Shown here: positions 1 through 5,754 of the stretch, in pieces
How the letters are laid out: every line of letters starts with the position of its first letter
Numbering within the stretch: the first letter of the stretch is position 1
From: Paracoccaceae bacterium
GTDB taxonomy: Bacteria; Pseudomonadota; Alphaproteobacteria; Rhodobacterales; Rhodobacteraceae
Length of the DNA: 5,754 nucleotides
Assembly: GCA_019090405.1 (NCBI GenBank)
Contig: JAHRVZ010000285.1
Coordinates: forward strand, 1 to 5,754
Direction of reading: 5' to 3'
Made by a program: the position numbers and the translations under genes
Notes under the pieces: generated by a model
Seen by the model: the letters and a program-made list of their open reading frames with translations, nothing else
Told to the model about the DNA's origin: nothing
The model's database searches: none

Positions 1-893
1 CGGCGTTTGCGGCGGACCTGACCATGGGCACCACCAGCCCGACGTCAAGCCACTTCACCATTTCGGTGGCGATGAGCAAGGCGCTTGAAAAGGGCATGGA
101 CGGCACCTCGGTCACGGTGATCGAAACTGGTGCCAGCGTTGACAACGTACTGCGCCTGTCGCGTGAAGAAATCGACCTGGGACTGGCCACAACCAATGTT
201 CTGCTGGCGGCCCGCAACGGCACCGGCAAATTCGACGGCCATCCGGTCGCGGATACGGTTGCGCTTTATCCTTACAGCTCTTCGGTGCTGCTTGTCGCGG
301 TGCGTGCCGATTCCGGCGTTGAGTCGCTGGAAGACCTGGCCGGTAAGAAATTCGCCCCCGGCATCAGGGGCAGTTCCGCTGAAGGTCTGATTTCCACAAC
401 GCTGGAAATGTTCGACATTGACGCAGATCTGATCTATGGCACCGTCGGCGATGCGGTCGAGGGCATCAAGAACCGTCAGCTTGTGGGCTATGGCAAATAT
501 GGGGCCGGCACGTCGGTGGATTCGACATTGCAGGAACTGATGACCAGCACCGACATGCGTCTGATCGGCTATTCCCAAGAACAGGCCGACGCAGTCGCAG
601 CAGCGGTTGACGGCATTGGGTTTACCACGCTCAAGGCTGGCATGATCCCCGGATCCGAAGAAGTGATCGTACCCAAGTCCAACGTGTTCTTCCTGACCCG
701 GACTGCGGTGATGGATGATGATCGCGCCTATAATGTCTCGAAATCAATCCACGAGAACATGGAGATCCTGGTCGATGCGTGGCCGCAGCTGAAAGGCTAT
801 GACATCGCCGCCGACGCCATGGCGACGATCAACGCAGGTGTGCCGTTTCATCCCGGCGCCGAGCGTTACTGGAGAGAAACAACCGGTAACTAA
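1..893 (+). CDS. TAXI family TRAP transporter solute-binding protein (5' partial)
   Basis: This is the periplasmic receptor of a tripartite ATP-independent periplasmic (TRAP) transporter; it binds the substrate and delivers it to the membrane permease encoded next. The open frame runs off the left edge (first full codon at position 3), so 296 residues are visible and the real start is outside. The first visible residues, Ala-Phe-Ala-Ala-Asp, look like a signal peptidase I site (A-x-A), so nearly all the mature protein is present and the ATG at 24 is internal. TAXI-family marks are the N-terminal TTSPTSSHF segment, TGASVDNV (about residues 43-50), REEIDLGLATTN, LAGKKFAPGIRGSSAEG (about 112-128) and the C-terminal motif PFHPGAERYWRE just before the stop. 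Substrates of TAXI proteins are mostly unknown, although some bind glutamate or other carboxylates, so the ligand here cannot be named. Family call is strong. Confidence 0.93.
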   Translation, partial: AFAADLTMGTTSPTSSHFTISVAMSKALEKGMDGTSVTVIETGASVDNVLRLSREEIDLGLATTNVLLAARNGTGKFDGHPVADTVALYPYSSSVLLVAVRADSGVESLEDLAGKKFAPGIRGSSAEGLISTTLEMFDIDADLIYGTVGDAVEGIKNRQLVGYGKYGAGTSVDSTLQELMTSTDMRLIGYSQEQADAVAAAVDGIGFTTLKAGMIPGSEEVIVPKSNVFFLTRTAVMDDDRAYNVSKSIHENMEILVDAWPQLKGYDIAADAMATINAGVPFHPGAERYWRETTGN

Positions 894-905
894 GTCCAAA
901 AACAC

Positions 906-934
906 GGCTGCGCCCAATTCATGCGGGCGCAGCC
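906..934 (+). promoter_or_regulatory. Intercistronic perfect stem-loop after the solute-binding protein gene
   Basis: The arms GGCTGCGCCC (906-915) and GGGCGCAGCC (925-934) are exact reverse complements around a 9-base loop, and the hairpin begins 12 bases after the TAXI stop codon. The plus strand lacks a good T-run afterwards (ATTTGAT), so full termination is not obvious. The likely role, by analogy with binding-protein transport operons, is partial termination or protection of the upstream mRNA, giving more binding protein than permease. On the minus strand the same hairpin is followed by GTG and then five T (898-902), so it could also stop antisense transcription. Confidence 0.6.
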
Positions 935-944
935 ATTTGATCCG

Positions 945-961
945 TCCCGCGAACGGCGGGA
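945..961 (+). repeat. Second, smaller hairpin in the TRAP intercistronic gap
   Basis: TCCCGC (945-950) and GCGGGA (956-961) form a 6-bp GC-rich stem with the 5-base loop GAACG; flanking TGA (938/939-940 region) and TCA (962-964 region) could extend it past a bulge. It lies 10 bases after the first stem-loop, and together they make a compact structured segment ahead of the permease. No T-run follows. Function is not shown by sequence alone. Confidence 0.4.
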
Positions 962-993
962 TCAAGCATGACAACATGATATTGGGGAACGGC

Positions 994-1086
994 ATGTTGA
1001 CACTCAATAAATCCGGCGCGCCGGTTCTGGCTGTACAAGCCAATGATATTCCATCTCTTTTCGACAACAAGGCAGGCAACACGTGA
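994..1086 (+). CDS. Possible 30-residue small ORF coupled to the TRAP permease
   Basis: An ATG at 994 opens a 30-codon frame ending in TGA at 1084-1086. The stop overlaps the permease GTG at 1083-1085 as GTGA, the arrangement of translationally coupled genes. A purine-rich GGGGA (984-988) sits 5 bases before the ATG, a weak but acceptable ribosome-binding site; a further in-frame ATG lies at 976. The peptide, beginning MLTLNKSGAPVLAVQAND, has no transmembrane segment, signal peptide or motif that I recognise. It may be a leader peptide that loads ribosomes onto the permease start, an unannotated small protein, or a chance open frame. The 4-base overlap and the upstream purines are the only support. 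Confidence 0.25.
   Translation: MLTLNKSGAPVLAVQANDIPSLFDNKAGNT
1013..1024. repeat. 12-bp perfect GC palindrome upstream of the permease
   Basis: CCGGCGCGCCGG reads identically on both strands and lies about 60 bases before the permease start, inside the possible small ORF. A perfect palindrome made only of G and C can arise by chance in GC-rich DNA. No second copy and no nearby promoter were seen, so an operator role is only a possibility. Confidence 0.25.
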
Positions 1087-3029
1087 CCAATGATCCTACC
1101 ACAAACGGATGGACCGATTTCGGAACCCTCCTGCTGAAGGGGCTGTTTGCCTCGTTCTGCCTTTTGCATCTTTATACCGCCTTTTTCGGCCAGTTCGAAC
1201 CGCTGATCCAGCGGCCGATCTTTGTAGGCTTCGGCATCGGCGGCGCGTTCCTGTTGCACGCCGCTCGCGCGTCGCGTACCGGCCAGCGCTCAGCGATCGA
1301 AATCGCAATTGATCTGGTACTGGCAGCACTGGCCTTTGGCGTCTGCCTTTATGTGATCCTGAACCGCGAACGTTATTTCGACATCATGGTGCGCTATAAC
1401 AACGTCGACAAAGTCGCAGCCCTGGTTGCTTTGTTGCTGACCATCGAAGCCGCCCGCCGCGTCATCGGCTGGTTCCTGCCGGCGCTGGCGTTGTTCACGC
1501 TGGTCTATTTCTACTTTGGCAATGATTTCATGGACAGCAGCTGGCGCCCACCACGCGTATCGGCGCGAACCGCCGTGGAAACTTTCTATTCCTCGACCAG
1601 CGGGCTGTTTGGCTATCTGGCCGACATCGGCGCGCGGGTGATTACCATCTATGTGATCCTTGGCGCATTGTTGCTGTCCACCGGTGCCACTGATGTGTTC
1701 ATGAAGATGGCCACGTTTATCGCCGGGCGCAGCTATGGCGGACCGGCCAAGGTCTGCGCGCTGTCATCCGCCATGTTCGGCACCGTAACCGGATCGGCCG
1801 TCGCCAACGTCATGGCGACCGGGTCGATCACCATCCCGACGATGAAGCGTCTGGGATACCCCAAAGCGTTCGCTGGCGCGGTCGAGGCAGTGGCCTCATC
1901 CGCCGGGCAGTTGACCCCACCAGTGATGGGCGCGGGCGCGTTCATCATGGCTGAGTTTCTGGGCATCCCCTATTCCGACATCGCCGTAGCGGCGCTGGGA
2001 CCGGCATTCCTGTATTACCTTGCCGTCTGGCTGGGAGTCGATCTGTATGCCCGCAAGGTTAACCTGCAACCCACTCCGCTGGAAGACATGCCCAAACCGA
2101 TCGAGTTTCTGGCGCTGGACAAATGCCTGCCGCTGTTCCTGCCGATTGGTGCGGTGATCTATTTCCTTTACTCTGGCTATACCCCCAGCTTTGGTGGTGC
2201 CGCGGCAATCACAATCCTGTTGATCTCGCAGGCTGTCATGCGCCCATACGGGGCAATACGATCCGGAACCGGGATGAACCTTGTGCAAATCTGGGGCAAC
2301 CTTGTGGGCGACATCTTTCGCGGGTTGGTCGAGGCCGGTCGTGCGTTGGTGATGATCGCCGCGCTGCTGGCCTGTGCGGCGATTGTGGTCAAGGTGATGA
2401 CAGCGACAGGGGCCGGGGTGAAAATCTCGAACCTGCTGTTCTCGGTGTCGGATCAGGGCATGATTCTGGCTTTGGTGCTGGCGGCATTGCTGTCGATCAT
2501 CCTGGGCATGGACGTGCCGACAACCGCATCCTACGTATTGGCCGCAGCGGTCGCCGCGCCCAGCCTGATCCGGTTGGGCGTGCCGGAATTGCCGGCGCAT
2601 CTGTTCGTGTTCTATTATGCCATCCTGTCAGCGATTACCCCGCCGGTCTGCGCCAGCGTCTATGCGGCGGCGGCCCTGGCAGGGGCAAGTTTCTGGAAGG
2701 TGGCCGGACGCGCCCTGGCACTGGCGGCAGCAATCTATGTGGTGCCGTTCCTGTTCGTATTCCGCCCCGGCATTCTGGCGCAGGGCGACGGGTTCACCAT
2801 CGCGTTGGATCTGGGCGTGGCGATGGCCGCAGTCTTCGCCGTCAGCGTCGGCATGAGCGGCTGGCTCAAGGGCGTTCTGAACGGCGTGGAACGGGCGCTG
2901 TTTCTGATCGCGGCGGCAGCATTGTTCTATGTTACGCCGCAGTCAGACATGCTGGGCGGAGCACTTTTGGTGGCGCTGATTGGCTGGCGTGTGGCGCGGG
3001 GCAAAGGGCGCACACCAACCCCGGCCTAA
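1083..3029 (+). CDS. TRAP transporter fused permease (DctQ-DctM, 4TM/12TM fusion)
   Basis: This is the inner-membrane part of the TRAP transporter, using an ion gradient (usually Na+) to import the substrate handed over by the TAXI protein. It has 648 residues. An N-terminal DctQ-like portion carries about four hydrophobic segments (roughly residues 13-35, 45-60, 72-93, 108-145). The DctM-like core starts near 180 and shows family motifs: SSAMFGTVTGSAVANVMATG (228-247), GQLTPPVMGAGAFIMAE (275-291), GMDVPTTASYV (475-485) and YYAILSAITPPVCASVYAAA (511-530). Some 80 further hydrophobic residues follow the core (about 565-645), as in many TAXI-linked fusions. The start is GTG: no in-frame ATG occurs before residue 102, the N-terminal hydrophobic segment begins right after it, and AGG (1074-1076) lies 6 bases upstream. 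It is probably cotranscribed with the binding-protein gene and ends at the hairpin terminator downstream. Transported compound unknown. Confidence 0.95.
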   Translation: MTNDPTTNGWTDFGTLLLKGLFASFCLLHLYTAFFGQFEPLIQRPIFVGFGIGGAFLLHAARASRTGQRSAIEIAIDLVLAALAFGVCLYVILNRERYFDIMVRYNNVDKVAALVALLLTIEAARRVIGWFLPALALFTLVYFYFGNDFMDSSWRPPRVSARTAVETFYSSTSGLFGYLADIGARVITIYVILGALLLSTGATDVFMKMATFIAGRSYGGPAKVCALSSAMFGTVTGSAVANVMATGSITIPTMKRLGYPKAFAGAVEAVASSAGQLTPPVMGAGAFIMAEFLGIPYSDIAVAALGPAFLYYLAVWLGVDLYARKVNLQPTPLEDMPKPIEFLALDKCLPLFLPIGAVIYFLYSGYTPSFGGAAAITILLISQAVMRPYGAIRSGTGMNLVQIWGNLVGDIFRGLVEAGRALVMIAALLACAAIVVKVMTATGAGVKISNLLFSVSDQGMILALVLAALLSIILGMDVPTTASYVLAAAVAAPSLIRLGVPELPAHLFVFYYAILSAITPPVCASVYAAAALAGASFWKVAGRALALAAAIYVVPFLFVFRPGILAQGDGFTIALDLGVAMAAVFAVSVGMSGWLKGVLNGVERALFLIAAAALFYVTPQSDMLGGALLVALIGWRVARGKGRTPTPA

Positions 3030-3045
3030 GCGGTTCAGACATGAC

Positions 3046-3081
3046 AAAGGGCGCGTGCCATCTCTGGCGCGCGCCCTTTTT
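3046..3081 (+). terminator. Rho-independent terminator of the TRAP operon, possibly bidirectional
   Basis: A 14-base stem, AAAGGGCGCGTGCC (3046-3059) against GGCGCGCGCCCTTT (3066-3079), pairs fully with one G-U wobble around the loop ATCTCT, and is followed by more T (TTTTT in all, 3077-3081). It starts 17 bases after the permease stop. It lies in the 72-base gap between convergent genes. On the minus strand the stem ends in CCCTTTGTC, a weaker T-run, so it may also end the acyl-CoA operon, which has no other hairpin in this gap. Confidence 0.88.
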
Positions 3082-3101
3082 ACTTGTTCTGTCTGTCAGC
3101 T

Positions 3102-3506
3102 TTAGGTCAGTTTGAAATACGGAAACGTAACCTCATCCGTGGCCCTGACAAAGATCACTTCAACCGATGATCCGATCTGCACACTTTCGACATCATCCGT
3201 TTCAATCCGGCTCATCATGCGCGGGCCTTCTTGCAGATCAATCAATGCCACCACATAGGGCACCTCGTCAGCGAAACCCGGCCCTGCCGGACGGCGCGAG
3301 ATGGTAAAGCTGTGCACTGTGCCACGTCCGCTGACGGTGTCAAAGCTCAGCTTGTCCGAAAAACAGTGCGGACAAACCGTGCGCGGATAAAAATGGTGCT
3401 TGCCACAGTCTGCGCACAGCGGAATATCCAGCCGACCCTGACGGGCGGCCTCCCAATATGGGGCGCTGTCCTGATCAATTACCGGAAGTGGATTATCATA
3501 ACTCAT
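3102..3506 (-). CDS. Zn-ribbon / OB-fold (DUF35) protein, partner of the thiolase-fold protein
   Basis: A small cytoplasmic protein of 134 residues, the usual size for this family. The N-terminal part has a helix with DSAPYWEAARQGRLDIPLC, then a rubredoxin-like zinc ribbon with Cys31, Cys34, Cys45 and Cys48 (CADC...CPHC). The rest (about 55-120) is a beta-rich OB fold with the typical GRGTVHSFTISRRP and PYVVALIDLQEGPRMMSRI segments. In known cases such proteins (the DUF35 domain of ChsH2 with Ltp2, BbsA with BbsB) are obligatory subunits of thiolase-fold enzymes and help form the acyl-CoA channel or active complex. Here its ATG overlaps the thiolase stop by four bases (ATGA), with AAGGGG (3515-3520) 8 bases upstream, arguing for coupled translation and a 1:1 complex. 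Family call is strong; the partnership is inferred from position and known homologues. Confidence 0.93.
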   Translation of the reverse strand: MSYDNPLPVIDQDSAPYWEAARQGRLDIPLCADCGKHHFYPRTVCPHCFSDKLSFDTVSGRGTVHSFTISRRPAGPGFADEVPYVVALIDLQEGPRMMSRIETDDVESVQIGSSVEVIFVRATDEVTFPYFKLT

Positions 3507-4684
3507 GCCTGCAACCCCTTTTGCAATATCACCGTTGCCCCCGAGGACAGCGTGCCGCCGGTGCCATGCACCAGAGCCGTTTCGGCGCCTTTGACCTGCC
3601 GTGCACCGCAGTCACCGCGCAGTTGGCGGGTGGCTTCGATCAAAAGGAACATCCCGAACATGCCCGGATGCAGCGCCGACAACCCGCCGCCGCTGGTATT
3701 TAGTGCAAATTCGCCCCCCGGTGCGATGCGCCCGTCTGACACAAATGCGCCACCTTCGCCGGGTTTGCAGAACCCCAAAGCCTCAAGCGACAACAGCACC
3801 GTTATGGTAAAGCTGTCGTAAATCTGCGTTACGTCGATGTCGCTGTGTTTGACCCCTGCCATTTCCATTGCCCGTTTAGCCGCTTTGGCAGCAGGCAGCA
3901 GATGCGCGAGGTCCGGCATTTCGCTAATCGCCCAATGGCTGTGGGATTCACCGTAGCCTTTCACACTGACCGGCGTGGTTTTCAGGTCTTTGGCCCGTTC
4001 GGCGGTGGTCATCACGATGGCCCCGGCACCGTCTGTGACAAGACAACAATCCAGCAAGTGCAACGGATCGGAAATCATCATGCTGTCCATCACATCGTCA
4101 ATGCTCATGTCGTCCTGACGAGTGGCGGCTGGATTTAGCTGCGCCCATTTACGGGCGGCCACGGCGATTTCAGCCAGATGTTCGGATTTGGTACCATATT
4201 CATGCATGTGACGGCGCGCGGCCATCGCATAGCCCCCCACCGGAGTCAGCATACCATAAGGAGTTTCATGCTGCATGTTCAGCACCGAAGGCCGCCCTCC
4301 AAGGGTGCGGCTGCGCAGCGATTTCTGGTCTGATCCATAGACGATCAGCGCCACTTCGCAATATCCTTCACGCAGCGCCATCGCAGCGTGGGCGACATGC
4401 GCCTCAAAGGCTGATCCGCCGATGTTGGTGCCATCAACAAACATCGGCATAATGCCCAGATATTCGCCCAGGGTAACGGTGTTCAGTTGCCCCGGCCCCG
4501 GCACCCCCCACATGCCGGCAGTCAACAGACCATCGACATCTTTCATGCTTAGCCCAGCCTCTTTGAGGGCCTCATTTGCCACAAGGGCACAATGGCCCAA
4601 TACCGAGGCCTGCTTGACGAACCGTCCACCTTCAAGTGCGGAGTCCGCCAAACCGACGATTACCGGATCACGTCCGTTTTTCAT
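3503..4684 (-). CDS. Thiolase-fold protein, SCP2/lipid-transfer-like (possible aldolase or acyltransferase subunit)
   Basis: A thiolase-superfamily protein of 393 residues (395 if the ATG at 4690 is used; numbering below follows the 395 form). Ordinary thiolases make or cleave beta-ketoacyl-CoA through a nucleophilic Cys in an N-x-x-C-S-G segment. Here that segment reads NIGGSAFEAH (89-98), with Gly92/Ser93 in place of Cys. The C-terminal Cys motif is likewise replaced by VHGTGG (374-379), while the His of the HPG motif (341) is kept. LLDCCLVTDGAGAIV (212-226) and QIYDSFT (289-295) are typical of the SCP2-like subfamily. Close types include Ltp2, a retro-aldolase acting on steroid side-chain acyl-CoA that needs a DUF35 partner. 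Here a DUF35 gene follows with a 4-base overlap and an acyl-CoA dehydrogenase precedes it. The second ATG (4684) is preferred because AAGGAG (4693-4698) is 8 bases from it but only 2 from the first. Substrate and exact reaction are not determinable. Confidence 0.9.
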   Translation of the reverse strand: MKNGRDPVIVGLADSALEGGRFVKQASVLGHCALVANEALKEAGLSMKDVDGLLTAGMWGVPGPGQLNTVTLGEYLGIMPMFVDGTNIGGSAFEAHVAHAAMALREGYCEVALIVYGSDQKSLRSRTLGGRPSVLNMQHETPYGMLTPVGGYAMAARRHMHEYGTKSEHLAEIAVAARKWAQLNPAATRQDDMSIDDVMDSMMISDPLHLLDCCLVTDGAGAIVMTTAERAKDLKTTPVSVKGYGESHSHWAISEMPDLAHLLPAAKAAKRAMEMAGVKHSDIDVTQIYDSFTITVLLSLEALGFCKPGEGGAFVSDGRIAPGGEFALNTSGGGLSALHPGMFGMFLLIEATRQLRGDCGARQVKGAETALVHGTGGTLSSGATVILQKGLQA

Positions 4685-4692
4685 ATCCATGT

Positions 4693-4698
4693 CTCCTT
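4693..4698 (-). promoter_or_regulatory. Ribosome-binding site that decides the thiolase start
   Basis: On the minus strand AAGGAG is followed by AC and an ATG (4690), then GAT and a second in-frame ATG (4684). The 2-base spacing to the first ATG is too short for efficient initiation; the 8-base spacing to the second is near optimal. The protein probably begins Met-Lys-Asn-Gly. Confidence 0.65.
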
Positions 4699-4725
4699 AG
4701 CTGGGGCGCATCAACTGGGGCGCAT
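4698..4725 (-). repeat. 14-bp tandem duplication across the acyl-CoA dehydrogenase stop codon
   Basis: Read on the minus strand, ATGCGCCCCAGTTG (4725-4712) is followed directly by ATGCGCCCCAGCTA (4711-4698), 12 of 14 bases identical. The first copy codes the C-terminal Met-Arg-Pro-Ser of the dehydrogenase, then TGA. The second copy begins with an ATG overlapping that stop (TGATG) and would code the same four residues before TAA, which runs into the thiolase ribosome-binding site. Because 14 is not a multiple of 3, the second copy is out of frame with the gene. Replication slippage is the simplest origin. Confidence 0.75.
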
Positions 4726-5754
4726 TGTGCGCGCGATCAGCGTGCGCTGAATCTGCGAGGTGCCGCCGCCGATGGTGCTTTGCATACCTTCGCGGAAATA
4801 GCGCTCCATGTCACTGTCGGGCAGCATCGAATGACCGCCAAGGATCTGCATGCCCTGACGCGTGACCGTTTGCAGCGTTTCCGAGGCGAACAGTTTCGCC
4901 ATGGATACTTCGCGCATGCAGGGTTCTTTTGCCGCCGCCATATTGGCCGCACGATAGGTCAGCAGCCGGGCCGCATCGACCTGGGTCTGCATGTCGGCCA
5001 GCATATGTTTGATCACCTGAAAATCATAGATCGGCTGGTCAAACTGTTTGCGTTCATGGGCATAACGCAGTGCATCATCCACCGCCATCTGGGCATTGCC
5101 GGTATAGGCAGCAGCCACAGCAACACGTTCCAGTTCAAGGTGGTCACAGATAATCGGCCAACCCTGACCTTCGCCGCCCAGCATCGAGCTATGCGGAACC
5201 CGCACATCATCGACAAAGATTTCGGTCGTACCGGTGGCCCGACGTGCCATTGTCGGCAGCTTGCGAATGTCCAGCCCTTTGGTGTCGCTAGGGATCAGGA
5301 AGGTCGACAGGCCTTTGTGTTTAGGCGCGTCCGGGTCGGTGCGCGTCAGCATGGCCAGCACAACATTGTCAGCAGCAGCCCCCGAGCACCACAGTTTCTG
5401 ACCGTTCACAACCCAATCATCACCATCGCGTTTCGCGCGGGTCCGGGTTGACGCCGCATCAGAACCGGCACTGGGTTCGGAAATCGAGATCGAAAACCGG
5501 ATGTCGCCGCTCAGGAATGGCGCGATATACTGATCTTTCTGTTCCTGAGACCCGAATTTTTCGATGTTCATCGCCGTGAAGGTCGCAACCATCAAAGATG
5601 TGGCAAAGTCAAAACCGTATTTCGCCAAACCTTCGCACATCAGTGCATAGTCAACGATATCACCGCCCAGACCACCGTTTTCTTCGGCGAACAGGATGCC
5701 CAGCCAGCCAGCTTTGGCCACTTTGTCGTAGGCTTCGTAAGGATAGGCGCGGTC
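4711..5754 (-). CDS. Acyl-CoA dehydrogenase (N-terminus beyond the window)
   Basis: A flavoenzyme that oxidises an acyl-CoA to the 2,3-enoyl-CoA and passes electrons to electron-transferring flavoprotein. The frame is open to the right edge (visible product begins DRAYPYEAYDKVAKAGWLGILF), so the GTG at 5721 is internal. 347 residues are visible and roughly 40 N-terminal ones are missing. Family marks, numbered from the window edge: GWLGILFAEENGGLGG (16-31), the FAD/substrate segment SISISEPSAGSD (88-99), VNGQKLWCSGA (116-126), ERKQFDQPI (234-242), the GGHSMLPDSDMERYFREG region (306-323) and IGGGTSQIQR (328-337). The medium-chain-type catalytic Glu (Y-E-G-T) is Gly here (codon 4765-4767). LELER offers Glu209 (codon 5128-5130), where isovaleryl- and long-chain dehydrogenases carry their base. 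It heads the visible acyl-CoA operon and ends 20-26 bases before the thiolase gene. Chain length and substrate are unknown. Confidence 0.95.
   Translation of the reverse strand, partial: DRAYPYEAYDKVAKAGWLGILFAEENGGLGGDIVDYALMCEGLAKYGFDFATSLMVATFTAMNIEKFGSQEQKDQYIAPFLSGDIRFSISISEPSAGSDAASTRTRAKRDGDDWVVNGQKLWCSGAAADNVVLAMLTRTDPDAPKHKGLSTFLIPSDTKGLDIRKLPTMARRATGTTEIFVDDVRVPHSSMLGGEGQGWPIICDHLELERVAVAAAYTGNAQMAVDDALRYAHERKQFDQPIYDFQVIKHMLADMQTQVDAARLLTYRAANMAAAKEPCMREVSMAKLFASETLQTVTRQGMQILGGHSMLPDSDMERYFREGMQSTIGGGTSQIQRTLIARTMRPS

Noticed and set aside
24..26. ATG at 24 as the TAXI gene start
   Set aside because: The upstream in-frame codons give AFAAD, a signal-peptidase site, and a start at 24 would leave this periplasmic protein without a signal peptide.
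45..578. Long open frame (177 codons) on the minus strand opposite the TAXI gene
   Set aside because: Shadow of a clearly coding plus-strand gene with GC-rich third positions; its translation has no recognisable domain.
997..1002. Perfect TTGACA, like a -35 promoter box, upstream of the permease
   Set aside because: No AT-rich -10 element lies 15-19 bases downstream; the region at that distance is CGCCGGTT. It is also explained as codons 2-3 of the small ORF.
1896..2600. 234-codon minus-strand frame inside the permease gene
   Set aside because: Antisense shadow rich in Gln, His and Arg, with no plausible start context or family resemblance.
2123..3115. 330-codon plus-strand open frame overlapping the permease in another frame
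   Set aside because: Its translation is rich in Arg, Gly and Cys with no domain, as expected for an off-frame reading of a GC-rich membrane protein gene; the permease frame carries all TRAP motifs.
4636..5451. 271-codon plus-strand frame opposite the acyl-CoA dehydrogenase
   Set aside because: Antisense shadow; the minus-strand frame shows dehydrogenase motifs along its whole length.
5719..5721. GTG at 5721 as the dehydrogenase start
   Set aside because: The frame stays open to the window edge, and the preceding residues (DRAYPYEAYDK) fit the usual helix before the GWLG motif, so the gene begins outside the window.

Overview
The window looks like a stretch of alphaproteobacterial chromosome, most likely from the Rhodobacterales/Roseobacter group. 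This rests on a fairly high GC content by eye, GC-rich third codon positions, a TAXI-type TRAP transporter with a fused permease, and tightly packed acyl-CoA genes. It is an inference from style and gene content, since no taxonomic marker is present. I see no rRNA, tRNA, CRISPR array, insertion sequence or phage gene.

Left half, plus strand (1-3029): a two-gene TRAP transporter. The first gene is the periplasmic TAXI-family solute-binding protein, cut at its 5' end; only the tail of its signal peptide (Ala-Phe-Ala/Ala-Asp) is in the window. A 189-base gap follows, holding a perfect 10-bp stem-loop, a second smaller hairpin and a possible 30-codon ORF whose stop overlaps the permease GTG start. 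The second gene is a fused DctQ-DctM permease of 648 residues. A strong hairpin with a T-run at 3046-3081 closes the operon.

Right half, minus strand (5754 down to 3102): a convergent operon read in the order acyl-CoA dehydrogenase (start beyond the right edge), SCP2/lipid-transfer-like thiolase-fold protein, zinc-ribbon/OB-fold (DUF35) protein. The last two overlap by 4 bases (ATGA), and the first two are only about 20-26 bases apart. The thiolase-fold protein has no cysteine at the usual nucleophile position. Together with a DUF35 partner, this recalls the steroid side-chain aldolase Ltp2-ChsH2 and other two-subunit thiolase-like enzymes more than an ordinary acetyltransferase.

Taken together, a plausible reading is uptake of an organic acid by the TRAP system and its CoA-linked breakdown (dehydrogenation, then carbon-carbon cleavage) by the convergent operon. 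The sequence does not identify the substrate, and a link between the two operons is inferred only from adjacency. The families are known. The less ordinary points are the atypical thiolase/DUF35 pair, the relocated catalytic base in the dehydrogenase, the structured gap inside the TRAP operon, and a 14-bp tandem duplication across the dehydrogenase stop codon.
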